Below are positions 47,532 to 59,480 of a DNA stretch of 64,000 bases, one piece after another. The notes beneath the pieces were generated by a model. That model ran no database searches and had not been told where the DNA came from. It saw only the letters and a program-made list of their open reading frames with translations. The DNA comes from Sitta carolinensis (Eukaryota; Chordata; Aves; Passeriformes; Sittidae). Location of the stretch: assembly GCA_032173965.1 (NCBI GenBank), contig CM063292.1, forward strand, positions 5,780,001 through 5,844,000, in the 5' to 3' direction. The first letter of the stretch is position 1; every line of letters starts with the position of its first letter. The translations under genes were made by a program, and so were the position numbers.

Positions 47532-50479
47532 AGAGAGAGACAATAAGCAAAGCTATATGAATGCCTAGATGTTTTGTCATTATGGTTGCCGTTTTGATTT
47601 CAGCCTCAGCCCTCTGAAGCTGAGCCTCGGGCGGGCGCTGGCAAAAGCAGCGCGGCTGCAGCCCTGCTGAAGGCACTGCCTCTTGGACACTTATTCACAA
47701 ACCACTTCAATGAGGACTTTTTTCTTTTCCTTCCCTCTAAGAGCGAAAGAAAAGAAAAAGAAAATCCTGACCCACAGCCCCAAGCTCAGGTGTTTGTCCC
47801 CTTTTGGGTGAACAGCTGGATTGGTGGCAGGGACTGCCCAGGTAGTGTTTGACACCAGAACAGTTGAGCCAGGTTTAAAAGCAGCACCTCAAAACTTCCC
47901 TTTGCATCACAGAAATCATTGACCATATGCCCAGGCACCCTGACCCACAACACAGCCTGATAGATGGATTTGGTTTGTTTGGGTTTTTTAAACCCCTTGT
48001 GCAAAATTAACCTGGCCACTCCAATTAAGGCCTATCATGTAAAGTGCAGTCGGGATCGGTGCCAAACCTGCCGTGGATCCTGGATCAACAGTCTCCCCAT
48101 GGCAGTTGTCACTGCTGCCATGTGAGAGTGTTTGTCTGCTGCAGGCAGAGACAGGGCTGGTTCTGCATAGACACGAGGCTTTCCAGTGGAATTTTGCTCT
48201 GTAACAACTATTTCTCATGTCTTATAATGCTTTCAGAAATGGAGCAGATAGATTAGAGGTTTTTGTGGATCAGAAGGGATTTTTAAAATTTTCTTGCTTT
48301 TTCTTTTTTTCCCTCTTCCTTTCCCATTCCCATTTTTTTTTTTTTTTCTTTCCAATTTAAATACCAAGTGAATTTCTGTTCCAACAGGAAGAATGAGTTT
48401 CTCTGAGTTGTCCCAACAGAAACCTACAGATGGAGGCCACAGGGCTGGGGCAAACACCCTGGCATGGGCAATGGGCTATTCCCTGGCACAGACTAAAAGC
48501 ACAGTGCCAGAACAGCTGGGGAGAGGGAAAGAAGCTATTTTGCTTTGTAAACTATAATTAAAAATAATAGGTGAGAGAGCATTAGCAAAACACAACAGTA
48601 ATTTAAAACCGATAGAGTTTATCTGGCATCTTATGATTATTTATGTACATCTTAGTCCTTTCTGTGGTAACTAATTATGAGCTGATAGGAATCAGAATAA
48701 AGAGGCTGCCAAGTGCAATTGAAAAAGTAAATGAAGAGAAATTAGTTGTTGCCACATTAAGATAATTTAATGGGAGAAGAGAATAGGCTTCAATCTCTTG
48801 TGATTTTCCTCCACTTCTTTTTTTTTGGCCTTTCATTGTCACAACCAAGGAAACTCAGGGTGCTGCTAGGGGGGTCAACCGGCAGAAGACCTCTACTTTG
48901 CATTCTCATCCTTCCTTTCCTTCAGGAAGCAGTTTAAAAAACCCCAGTTCTCCTCATTTGAGGCGTCTCATCTTTGTAGCAGCAAAGAAGTGCATATTTG
49001 TTTGCAAGACATGCATTTTCCTCAGCAGATGGGATTAAACTGATAATGATGACTCCACAGCTTAGAAATGATCTCCCATCACAAGGTAAACCAAAACTGT
49101 CTGTATTAAGTATTTTGAAAGGCATATATTTATCAACAGACCAAAATATTTTTAAAGTAAGTATAATACATAGTAATCCTCTTATTAAACCAGTATCTTT
49201 TTAAAAAAAGAGAAAGTATCTTAAAGGTGGTAGCAGAAATAGAAGAGAGTTCTACTAAAAATAATATTAATAGAGAACAATAAAATTTCTCTGCTCATTT
49301 CAACTATCCTAGAAAGGATATACTATATCCTTTATATAGCATATACTCCACAGTACAGGTATGATCACTGCATTCAGCTGTTTAGAATATCTCAAAGCCC
49401 CTAAACAGTATTATTAGTTTTTTGCAAGCAAGTCAACTGGATTTTCATTAGAAAGGTAAAATTAAACTGAATTACTCAATGCAGAGTGAGAGCCCTCAAG
49501 CTATTGCTGAAAAGCATCTGTCCAGCCAAGCTAAACTCGGGCTATCTCTAATAGAATTCAGCTAATTCATAAAATGGAAGTTTATCAGAGCCAGTTTAAA
49601 ATCCAACCCAAACAATAATTTATCTTTTCAAATGAGTCAAATTTGATGATGTTTAGACAAAATTCTCAGCAGGCAGAAAAACATCCCGGAGCACAACAGC
49701 AGTGCTTCATACCTTGAGCATTGATACCAGCTAGACTCCAGAAGAGGAGAATAGTTTTCCCTGTGTAAGCATAGGATATTTACTTTAAGTGATAAAAGAT
49801 TATGTGGCTGGAAGCCCAAAGCACTTTATCTTGAGATGCCTCTCAGTGTTTTGCTGAGAGCTGGATGTAAGCAATGTGCCATTTGCTTTTTGGCTGTGTG
49901 TATCCTTACTTCCTTCTAAATGTTTCAATCATGTTGGCTGTTTTGGAAGAAGAAAATTCAATGGTTCTATCATTGAAAGAAAAGTACCTTTCTTATTACT
50001 TAAGAGAAATGCAGTTGTATTTATCCCTTCGTTGACAGAGGGTAAAGCTTTAGTATCTCACAATTATGGACAAATATGAACTCATCAAGCCTAGGAGAAT
50101 GCTTCATACAGCAAAACTATGTAACAGAAGGTAAATCCCAGATTCTCAGAGCCATTTAAGCACCTAATTTCCTTTGTGAGCTGGTTCCATTCAGACACTT
50201 GAGGATCTGCCTAAGTGACTTGTCCGAGGACAGAGAGGAATGAGCATCAGAGTCACAGGAATCAAATCCCATTCTGGGTTGGGAGGGGTATCCAAAGGTC
50301 TGCAGCCCAACATCCTGCCCAAAGTGGGATGCCTAGAAGCCTCATAGATGCCATGCAGAATGGGAAGGTCACCAAGGCATAAATCCCTCCTTTGCATCTA
50401 CGATCCCACAAACCTCTGTGAAGAGCCATAGCTGTAGATAAGTGCAAACTGCCTGCACTGCTAGCCAGAAACTGCTCTG

Positions 50480-51480
50480 TTTCTCAGCAAATATTGTTTA
50501 TCCCTTATGAACACAGTCCTTTGAATGACATCTTTATATGCTGGGCCTTATGACAGTTTAGTAACAAGTTTTAATTTTTTGCTCATCAGCTTTCCTGTTC
50601 ACATATCATCAGCATACAACAGCAGAGGATGTTAGGGAATCTAATTAGTAAACAATTCCATACTGCTGATACAAGATGAAACATTCTTAAACCAATAAAA
50701 AGAGCACTTTAATCACTGTTGAATGACTTTCAATGCCAAGCGGTTTGTGCCATGTCAGAACATAATTTGAAGAAGATTAGAGTACTATATAAAAGAATTA
50801 ATGTTAACAACTTCGTTAAAAAATGTCTTAAACAATGAGCTTGTCAGTTGTCACAGACTCTCCCTGATCCATTGTGATTAAGGCCCCCCCTCCCAACAAT
50901 TTCAGCTGATAAACAATGCTAAAAGCGTTGGGCAACCTAAACATTTTTTTCCATAGGTCCATCAGTTGTACAGGGTGCTAATCACCAGAGCTGGGGTCAG
51001 CCTTCTTTAACCTGCAACAAAGGCAGTGGGTTGCAATAATGAATACACAGGATAAAGAATTTGTGAGGAGCCCAAATGAATTTTTAATCATGCCTCAATG
51101 CCGTTTCCGATCCAGTCAAACATTTGAAAGCTGCTGGGCAAGCACCACGCTATCAATCTTTCCAGTGCACGTAAAATTACCCAGGAATCTTGTTTTGGAT
51201 TAAGTTGAAGAGTGTCTTCGTAATAAGGGTTCATCATTCTCTTCCGCAATCATTTGTCAGTTTTGTAATACAATCTTCCTCTGCAGCAGGGTGGGATTTA
51301 TACAGCAGTTGCTGTTTATTTATAGTTGAGGCTCAAAGATCTAAATTATCCATCCTTCTAAAATCCTTTGTTGAGGAGAAAATACTAAGTAGCTACTAGT
51401 TCATAGGCATTTATTTCATAACTGCTAGCAGTCAATTTGTAACTGATGGCACTGAATGCAAATTAATATTGAATATCTTA
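50480..51480. promoter_or_regulatory. Candidate intronic regulatory block
   Basis: About 1 kb of repeat-free intron sequence with CpG-containing unique words (CAATGCCAAGCGGTTTG, AAAGCGTTGGGC, AATGCCGTTTCCGATCC, AGCACCACGCTATC). It ends in a POU octamer beside a homeodomain word, ATGCAAATTAATA, at 51456. Retained CpG in otherwise AT-rich DNA is what conserved elements often show. Conservation was not tested. Confidence 0.3.
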
Positions 51481-52163
51481 ACAGTAAAAGAAAAGGGGTT
51501 CTTGAGATACAGTACATGGTAAAACCCTCATTAATATATGTAATGCATCTGTTAGTATTCTGAGATACCATTTATGTTCCTGATAAGAAAACATATTACA
51601 CAGTTAATGTTTAGTTTTTAGATTTGTCTGCCTTCAAATGCATGTTTATCTTCTAAAATTAGACTTTTGTTCTGAAGCAAGTTTACATTCCAAGCATATA
51701 AATAATAGAAACAAAGCCATAACTTATCTGTATATTTATCAACTATGAATGAATAGGATCCACTCTAAACTTTGTTAAGAGCACACAGCACTCAACATTG
51801 CCTGCCAGGGAGATGGGATCAGCTTATTTGAAAAGGAGGGGTTTATTTTCTAATGAAAAATTAAGGATAAAGGCCAGTTATCTTGGTAGCCTGAGGTTAA
51901 GTTCAGCACAGAGCATTTTAAAAGATGGCCAGTGGAAAGAGGTGAATTCAAAGTGACATGAGAGGAAAGTATTTGTGACAAGGGCCAGATTCAAAGCAAG
52001 CAGCTCAAGAAAAATAAAAAGGCAAGTTCTTAAAACTCTTCAGGCTGTTCCTGTTACTCATTTCAGAACTGTTAGACAAAGCCAACAGATCCCTAACAGC
52101 AAAATATCAGCTCCACACAAAGGCACTGTGAGCATACATTTTACAGCACAACAGTGTGAGGTA

Positions 52164-52345
52164 GAGTCATAGAGTCATTAAGGTTGGGGAAGATCACCGA
52201 GTCCAACCACTGACCCAACCTAGTAACCAAGGCAGTAAGAACATATTCCAGATATGAAACCTGTGGGGTGTCCCAAACCTTCTTTGTGCCTCTGATCAGC
52301 ACCCTGAAGAGTTCATTCTGTTAGAGGGAAATACTCCTCACCAGC
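52164..52345 (-). mobile_element. CR1 LINE fragment in the WWOX intron
   Basis: GAGTCATAGAGTCATTAAGGTTGG and GATCACCGAGTCCAACCACTG (52164-52222) fit the reverse complement of CR1 subfamilies with the GAGTCCAACC motif. A later patch, GTTAGAGGGAAATACTCCTC, also looks CR1-like. The middle is diverged. It is inactive and lies in the same orientation as WWOX transcription. Confidence 0.75.
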
Positions 52346-55300
52346 TGGCTTCAGTAGCAGCCATTTTCCTGATTTGATGTAAAATATAAAATCTCATTGG
52401 AATAACAAACAAAATGATACAGAATCTGTTTCCACAGCGATTGGCCTCATATTGTCCTGACCAAACCCCAAAGTGACAGCTGCAGTTTTATATTCCTCGA
52501 GCCTCAGGTGGTGGGAATTAGCACAGGTTTGCTGCCTTCTCAGAGGCTCCACAGATTGGAGCAGTGGCTGAGGATCTGCTCCATTGCTTGTTGTGACCCT
52601 GGTGCTGATGCTTGGGGTGGGCACAGTGAGGTTTGTGCTGCCTGGGGACAGCTGGGAGAAAACTGCCCTCAGAATGGCTTTGTCTCCTTCTGGTATTGCT
52701 ACAACCCTCAAGCTGGGATTGTGGTGCAGAGCTTTCTCAAACTACACTTATTCCATTTTCCTATCAAGCCCAAGTCCTTGTAAACAATGTGGAGCACAAT
52801 GACCTCTTCTGAAAAACACTAGCACATCTGAAATCCTCATGTCCTCATTCAACCTCCAGGATTCCTCAGTATCTGAAGTGTTTCAGGAGCAATCTTAAGA
52901 GCTGTTTGGTGATATTGCCCATGGTTGAGGCCAGTTGTAGCTGAGGGAGCCACTTCTCAATGTCAGGCATTACTCTGCTCCTTTTCCTACTGGGATAACT
53001 CAGAGCTGAGAGGAACAGCCGCTTTTCCAACCATGCAGTGAACAAGTTTTAGTCTTGCCTGTGAGATGATAGAACTGTTCAGTTCCTACTGCAGTCCTCT
53101 TACTCAGAGAATCCCAGATGCACAGTTATCTTGTGAATAACACTCAGAATATGTATGTATTAATGTCCTGTATGAAAACAGGATTCCTTGATTGCTTTTT
53201 CAGCAAGGAAATATGAAATTGAGACCTGCCTTTGCTATTTTGGGAGAGCGTGAAACTGAAATCGTATCTGCAGCTAAAAAAGTAAAACTTTGGAGCTGCC
53301 AAATATGATCTAAACTCCAAATTGGGCTCAGTTGACTTCAGGTCCTATTTCCACCCAAGTGCCAGCAGGAAAACGTGACCTGAACTGACACTGTATTTAC
53401 AGTCTTTTCAAAGCTCTCGCTGAACCACATCTAAACCAGAGGTTCTCAACCACCTCCCCTTCCCCCACCACCACAATTAAACCAGCAAAGCATCTCTTAG
53501 AAGATAATACAATGGATAAACCAGAATCTATAAGGTCTGCTTTTTTCCCTCTGATGTATTCCTTTTTCAACTAATTCCCAAATACAAAGACTCAAAACTC
53601 CATCAGCTTCTCTACTTGCAAAGCATAGTTGGTTTCAAGCTGTAACTTTTCTTAGTGTCATTAAGACCCTTACACATTTACAGTATTCTTTACATACATT
53701 ATAGAAGATAAGTCTGCTGTGTTCTTTGAGTAAGGAAACTGCAGTAGTTCACGAAAGAGGATTTGTTTTCAACTGCTGAGGCATTAAGACCTAGTGATTA
53801 TTTCAACTATTCAGTATATGCAGCTATATTTAACTTACATTCTGGGTTTTAACTTTGCAAAAGAAATCGTGTCCACTGTAATAAATGTATTTTGATAATG
53901 CACCATGTCGTTTGTGTTATGCAACCCCCGTATGTTCTCAATTACAGCAATGATAGCACTTGAAAACTTCCAACCGACAACATCCGGTATCAAACAGATT
54001 TTCTGCAATCATTCCACAAGAGAAAAAAACACAATACAGGACATCAAGTCAGGAGAACTGTGTTGTTTTCCTCTTTTTGACTTTTCCTTCCCTAGTGAGC
54101 TTGGACAAGGCACTTCAACTCCATGTACCTCACATTTCCCAGCTCTGAAATGGGGAGATTACTCTTATTTACCCACCTCACAGGGGTGTTGTGAGGAGTC
54201 ATGCAGATTTATGGAGTGCTTTCACACTTAATTTGGAAAAGCACTGTGTAAGTATAAAGTGTTATATTACAAACCATTGTTAAAATGTGTAGAAGATGTA
54301 GAACAAGGTTGGCAAAGTAGCTGACAAAAATGTAATTATCTTCAAAAATCATGCCTATTTTTCTCTATTGTATAAATTTAATTCTCTAGCCTGGGTAGCT
54401 GTCTGCTACTCCGGGTCCTGTTCCAGTGTCTTCCCTCTCTCATCCAGTTTTTTGCCCAGCTCACAAAGAACTTGGTAAAACTCTTACTAGCCAAAACAAC
54501 GGTGAGTTATTAAAAAATGGATGCTTTAGAGGGAAACAGCCCCTGAAAGGGTGATCCATGCATTCATCTCTCCCACCCTTTGCATATGCTGGGCAGAGCC
54601 ATCATGGCATACCAGGGCTGGGATTCAGTTGCCTAACATGGATCTTGAGACATCTGAGCTGCCTCAAGATATCCCACGTGCTCCACAGCTGTCTTTCAGA
54701 AGGGCACATATTTCCCATAGGTCTGGTATTGTATCTGCCAGCCCCTCAGGGATATCTCAGCTAAAACCACACAATGGTTATGACAACACCAGACTGTGCA
54801 ACTAAAATGCTTTTCCCACAGCACCTGGAAAGGAGCTGGTTCCCACAGGCAGCACCGTATTTCGTTCTTTTTCAGAATCTTATTGAAGTCCACAATCAGC
54901 TTCTGAAAAATGTTTCAAGGCTGACAGAGAGCCACCTTAAGCTCTAAAAACTATAATGAAGCCTGTGGCTTTACCTTGCTCCACCAGCATTTCAGGGCAG
55001 GAGCAGCAGCACTCCTCACAGGCCTCTTTATCAACACCACATTTCCAGGCACATCAGTGCTGCAATTCCTTCTCCTGTCCACTGAACCCCATTCACACCT
55101 GATTTACACTTTTAAGACTTCATTGTTCCACTGAAATGGCAGTTTTGAACACTGAATGCAAATGTCTATGATCTTTTCTTCTCACAGGCTGGTATGGAGC
55201 AGTGGAGCGATGCAGCATTCTCCTGCTCATTTACAGATTTGGGAAAAATCCCTGAGGAAAATTATCGATTTTCATTTCAGAGAGTAACAGGGTACGGTGA

Positions 55301-55799
55301 GATCAGGTTGAAGAAATGATGCTGCAGTCCATCGCTTGCCCCCTGCCCTGTGTGCCAGCACTGGCCAGAGGAGTGAGAAGCAAAGAGCAGGTCAGGGGCA
55401 GTCCCTGGGCACCCCAGCACTGCTCACACCCCAACATCCGTGGCAGTTCACCTCCTGTGATGACATTTCTACAAACACGATCACAAATACAAATTCTATC
55501 AACACTTGTTGGCCACAGTCAAACTGGAAAACCTGTGGAGGACTGGAAATCCTCCTGAGATACATAACCTGCCAGCAAAAGGTGGATTCTTCTGGGCAAG
55601 GGCAGTTTAGAGTTGAGCAAACAGGTTGTTGACACTAAACATATCCTACCAAAAAAGAGAGATTAGATACACTGCTGTAACTAAATCATCAGGACTGGTC
55701 TGGCTGGTGTTTGGGCATGCTCAGATGAGAGTTCATTGAAATCACTTCTGTTATTAACTTATGCTGAATTTAAGTGTTTTATGGTTTTGCTGTACTTTA

Positions 55800-55870
55800 A
55801 TTATATATATACTTTATATAAATGTATGTATACATACGGTACTGTATATGCTGTATATATTTATATAGCT
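55800..55870. repeat. AT-rich microsatellite-like stretch
   Basis: TATATATATAC, TATATAAATGTATGTATACATAC and GTATATATTTATATAGC in succession (55800-55868). It includes the perfect 14-bp palindrome GTATGTATACATAC at 55824-55837. AT-dinucleotide stretches like this are common in WWOX introns of other species. Confidence 0.65.
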
Positions 55871-56125
55871 TTTTAATACTATTACTAGTCCAAATTTAGA
55901 CTTTTTCATATGCATTATTGAAAGAATATCATCACAATGCTGACATCTGGCTTCTTCCTTCATTGCACAGAATTTTTTAGACTGAATTTTATTTCAGACA
56001 TGAGTGAAAAAAAAAAAAAAGCCACACAACATATTGCTTTTTAAGGAAGTGACCTTTTGGGACAGATATTTAATGAGCTGTTTGTTTAGGTTTCAAAGAT
56101 AAAGACTGTTTTTCATATGTTGATA

Positions 56126-56161
56126 CACACGCACACATATGCACATACACACAGACACACA
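56126..56161. repeat. Imperfect CA microsatellite
   Basis: About 36 bases of interrupted ACAC, with words such as CACACGCACACATATGCAC and ACACACAGACACAC. It is short and degenerate. Confidence 0.6.
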
Positions 56162-56359
56162 GTTCAGTAACACAATGCATTGAAAAACCACAGGGTGTTA
56201 TGATGGGGAAGCATCATGGTAAGAGAGTAACTACCAACTCTGTCTTCCAAAAACTAATTAAGGGAATGTATTTTGCAATAATACAGATCTAGCAAACAGG
56301 CCTCTAAAGTCTAGGCTTAGAGCTGTAAGCCAGGCACTCCTGTATTATGTATGTGTGAT

Positions 56360-57060
56360 TTTCATAGATAGCCTGCTGTAAAGTGTGCCCTGTTAGTGCA
56401 TCTTTCAGGCTCAAAGACACTGGTCTTGTTAATATTTCATTTAGTACATACTATAGAGTCTCATTTATATTACTTCTATAATTAATGGTGATAGCTTAGG
56501 CACTGCCTTTACAAGGAGAGATCCCTGTATGTTGGTCGATGGGTAATGAAGAAACAATAGATATTTCATTCACCAGCAGCTTGTTGCTAGTTAGTAGGAA
56601 ATTATCGTGTGTACTGTTGCTTTAATTGCCAGGGTAAATAATGCCGCCGCTGTGTTAGTGAACATTTTAAAGCACTTGATGCAAATAGACTAGAAACAAA
56701 ACACAAAAAAAAATTACCTTTATTATGCTATACCTTAGCACAGGGAGTTTAAAAGGTATGTCTTAAAACATTTGCGTTCTATCATGCAAATATCTCTTAA
56801 TATGCATGTGCTGACTATTCAACTACTGTATTTTAGGAAATACAATTATGCTGCCTTTCTCTTCTCCTATGTAGACTGTAAATAACTGTAGATCTTTCTC
56901 TTGTTTTCCCATGTAAATATATGTAATATTAACAAGCTATGCATGCTGATATTCTAGGCAATTTCAGGTACTTTTATAATCTGAAGGCATGTACTTGAAC
57001 TGGTTTGTTAAAAAAAAAAAATCAACTCTCTCAAATCCTTTAAAGCTCATTAGAAATTAA
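56360..57060. promoter_or_regulatory. Candidate intronic regulatory block with paired octamers
   Basis: A unique AT-rich stretch with two perfect POU octamers, ATGCAAAT, at 56679 and 56784, plus GGGTAAATAATGCCGCCGCTG (56633-56653), with CpG kept inside AT-rich DNA. ATTTAGTACATACTATAG and several TTAAT words are also present. No repeat and no exon were seen. Confidence 0.35.
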
Positions 57061-57337
57061 AGATTTCTTACGAGACTGGTTCCTTCACTCTCAGTTGTTC
57101 TGGGTTTTTTTTGTTTATTTTTCCCTCTGCTTTGCCGGTGCTGTCTCCCAGACCTGCCACCACGGATCACATTCCAAGGCCGTTTTCCCCAAATCTGGGG
57201 TCCCGCCCCAGGGTAGGATTCACTCCCTGCCCCAGCATGGGCACCATTTAGATTCAACACCTTCCCCAGCTGTAAATCTCAGCAGAGACTCAGAGAGGGG
57301 ATGTTTATCCCCTTCACTCTGACCTCCCTCTGCTTGA

Positions 57338-57442
57338 TCACAGAGCCACAGAACCGTAGAATGGTTTGTTTTGGAAGGGACCTTAAAGATCCTCTAGTTC
57401 CAATGCCCTACCATGGGCAGGAACATGTTCCACTGGGCCAGT
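57338..57442 (-). mobile_element. CR1 LINE 3' fragment in the WWOX intron
   Basis: GAATGGTTTGTTTTGGAAGG, GACCTTAAAGATCCTCTAGT, CCTACCATGGGCAGGAACAT and GTTCCACTGGGCCAG are the terminal blocks of CR1 in reverse complement. About 100 bases are retained. It is a dead, 5'-truncated copy. Confidence 0.9.
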
Positions 57443-57844
57443 TTTGATGTTTTCTATTCCATTTTCTCACTCCATATTCTGCCAAGCCTGGATTTAATGC
57501 CATGAGTGCCAGGGCTGGGTGTGAGGGCAGATGCAGCCCCAGTCAAGAGCAGTCCCCATGTCTCTGGTGCTGCAGTCCTGCTGCTCACTCAGACGTGCTC
57601 CTCTGTTTCAACACGCTCTTTATGTTTCTTTTCCAGCATGCTTATGACTTTGACAGACTGTGAAAATAATTTGATAAATAGCTTGATAAATTTCTCCATC
57701 TCCTCCCTTCCATGCTGTAACACTGTTTGTGGAAGCCTTTCAGCTGAAGGAGTGTGAACAAAAAAGAAATTACCTAAAGCTTCTAAATCAAGTCACCTCC
57801 TGCATACAGATTTGGAGACAAGATTTCAATTTAGCTCTCTTCTT

Positions 57845-57846
<2 letters not shown>

Positions 57847-57877
<31 letters not shown>
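57847..57877. repeat. Poly-T run, 31 nt, in the WWOX intron
   Basis: Thirty-one consecutive T on the plus strand, so poly-A in the WWOX sense direction. No retroposed body was recognised on either side. It lies about 400 bases right of a CR1 end. Confidence 0.85.
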
Positions 57878-57878
<1 letters not shown>

Positions 57879-59099
57879 TGTTCATGCAGTAAATGAAGAT
57901 TACTCAGAGGGAAAAGGTAAGAAGTAAAAAAAGATGCATTGATCCCCCAGTACAGTAGAAGGGAGAAAAAAAATCCCCTCTCCAATATCTATGAAAACTA
58001 AATGCAATGACAACTTTTTAATTGAAAGAAAACAGCTTTCATGTCTGAAGATTTTTTTTTCCAGAGTAGGCATATGAGAATAAACACATTAATTGACAGG
58101 ATCCTCATGACTTTTTAAGTTCCTCAAACTTAGCTTGGCATCTGGGGAAGATCTCTTTCCAGTCCTTGAAGACTCTTTTAAGATGAATGTTTAAAAAGCT
58201 GAGCTGACACGGGCATTACGTTCAAGTGCAAGCTGTACTATTCTTTAGTAGAGGGCGTAGAAATGGTTCATAGAATTATTATCTTTCTACAGACAAAACC
58301 CATTACCTTCACACTAGGAGGGAAAAGCTAGTTTTTAACTTATATAAAACGGAATCAATTATCAATATCTTTGCATGGTTTCCCAGCTCTGCTGGAGAGC
58401 AGTCACAGAGCTAAACACACAGAGCCATTTGGCAAAAGGGCTCCTGCCTATGCTGGGCTTCTTGTTACACCTTTCATTTAATAAAATCACATCTGCAGAA
58501 GCAAAAATGAGTAGTAATGATTTGTATGCAGGACTTCCACCCTGAATGTCACAAAGGGAGATGGGAATCACATTTGCAGACCGATCACTGGGCTTCTGTT
58601 ACTTTCGACTTCTTCCCAGTAAAAAGTGAACAAGCAAATAAAAAGCAGCCGGCAATGCAGACTCAAACACAGTGGTGAACAGCAGTGCAGGTCAGAGCAT
58701 CCATGAAGCCTGTTGTCTTTGGTGTGGAAAAAAGTGCTCCTTCAGCAACCTCCACCATATAATCCACACCATCCTGCCTCTGAATAATCCTTTTGCTGGC
58801 TTGAACCGTGGCTTTCACAGATTCTCATGTTTCCAGTGGGAAAAGGAAAGCTGGAAGGTAAGTGGTGGCTTTTCAAGGTGAAGTCCACACATGCCCATTG
58901 CTTTTAAACTGCAACAAATAGAAATCTTGTGTCTTCCAGGAGACATTGTCTAACCTGGTTGAACTCTGTGTTCCTTGAGCAGAGAGATGGATAAGTGGAT
59001 TAGCAGCCATTTTTTAAAAGCCGTGTGCCCAGCTATTTCACTAGCACAGGCAAACTCAGGTGCACACAGAGGTGCAGCATCTGCAAGGTATATAAAACA

Positions 59100-59480
59100 T
59101 AATACTCTAGAAGCTGGCAGTGTTCTTGGGGAAGGAAATGTTCATTATTAGTCTCTCTTATCTGTTTATCCCATTCATGAGATCTGCTTCTACAAAGCGC
59201 ATAATGATAAATGGCACATTTACAAATTATCTTCTGAGTGCTGATGAGAAATCAGCAACCTGCGAGTTACCGTGACTTTGAGTGAGTACACTGCACTGCG
59301 AGCCTCGTTTGCTGAGATGCCTGCCAAATGAGTGCATTAGTATATTAGGAGTCTAATAAATTGACTAACAAGCATTTGATGAAAAATAGCTGTTCCATCC
59401 GTTACAGTTATCATCACCGCCAACAAGGCGACTGGGGTTGGGATTCTGAAGGCACCAGCTGCTGATAAAAGAGTTGTTGC
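59100..59480. promoter_or_regulatory. Candidate intronic regulatory element
   Basis: Repeat-free sequence with retained CpG (TACAAAGCGCATAATGATAA, CTGCGAGTTACCGTGACTTT, CATCACCGCCAACAAGGCGA), GATA words and TTAG/TAAT words. No coding signal. The call is compositional only. Confidence 0.3.

Noticed and set aside
52394..52802. Overlapping frames of about 105 codons on both strands just past a CR1 piece
   Set aside because: Neither has recognised domains or a splice context; probably chance in GC-richer DNA.
3503..57442. Five of six CR1 pieces in minus orientation
   Set aside because: Too few copies for an orientation bias to mean anything.
58806..58861. Acceptor-like TTTCACAG and donor-like GAAGGTAAGT on the plus strand
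   Set aside because: Would define an exon of about 45 nt antisense to WWOX; both motifs are expected by chance at this frequency.
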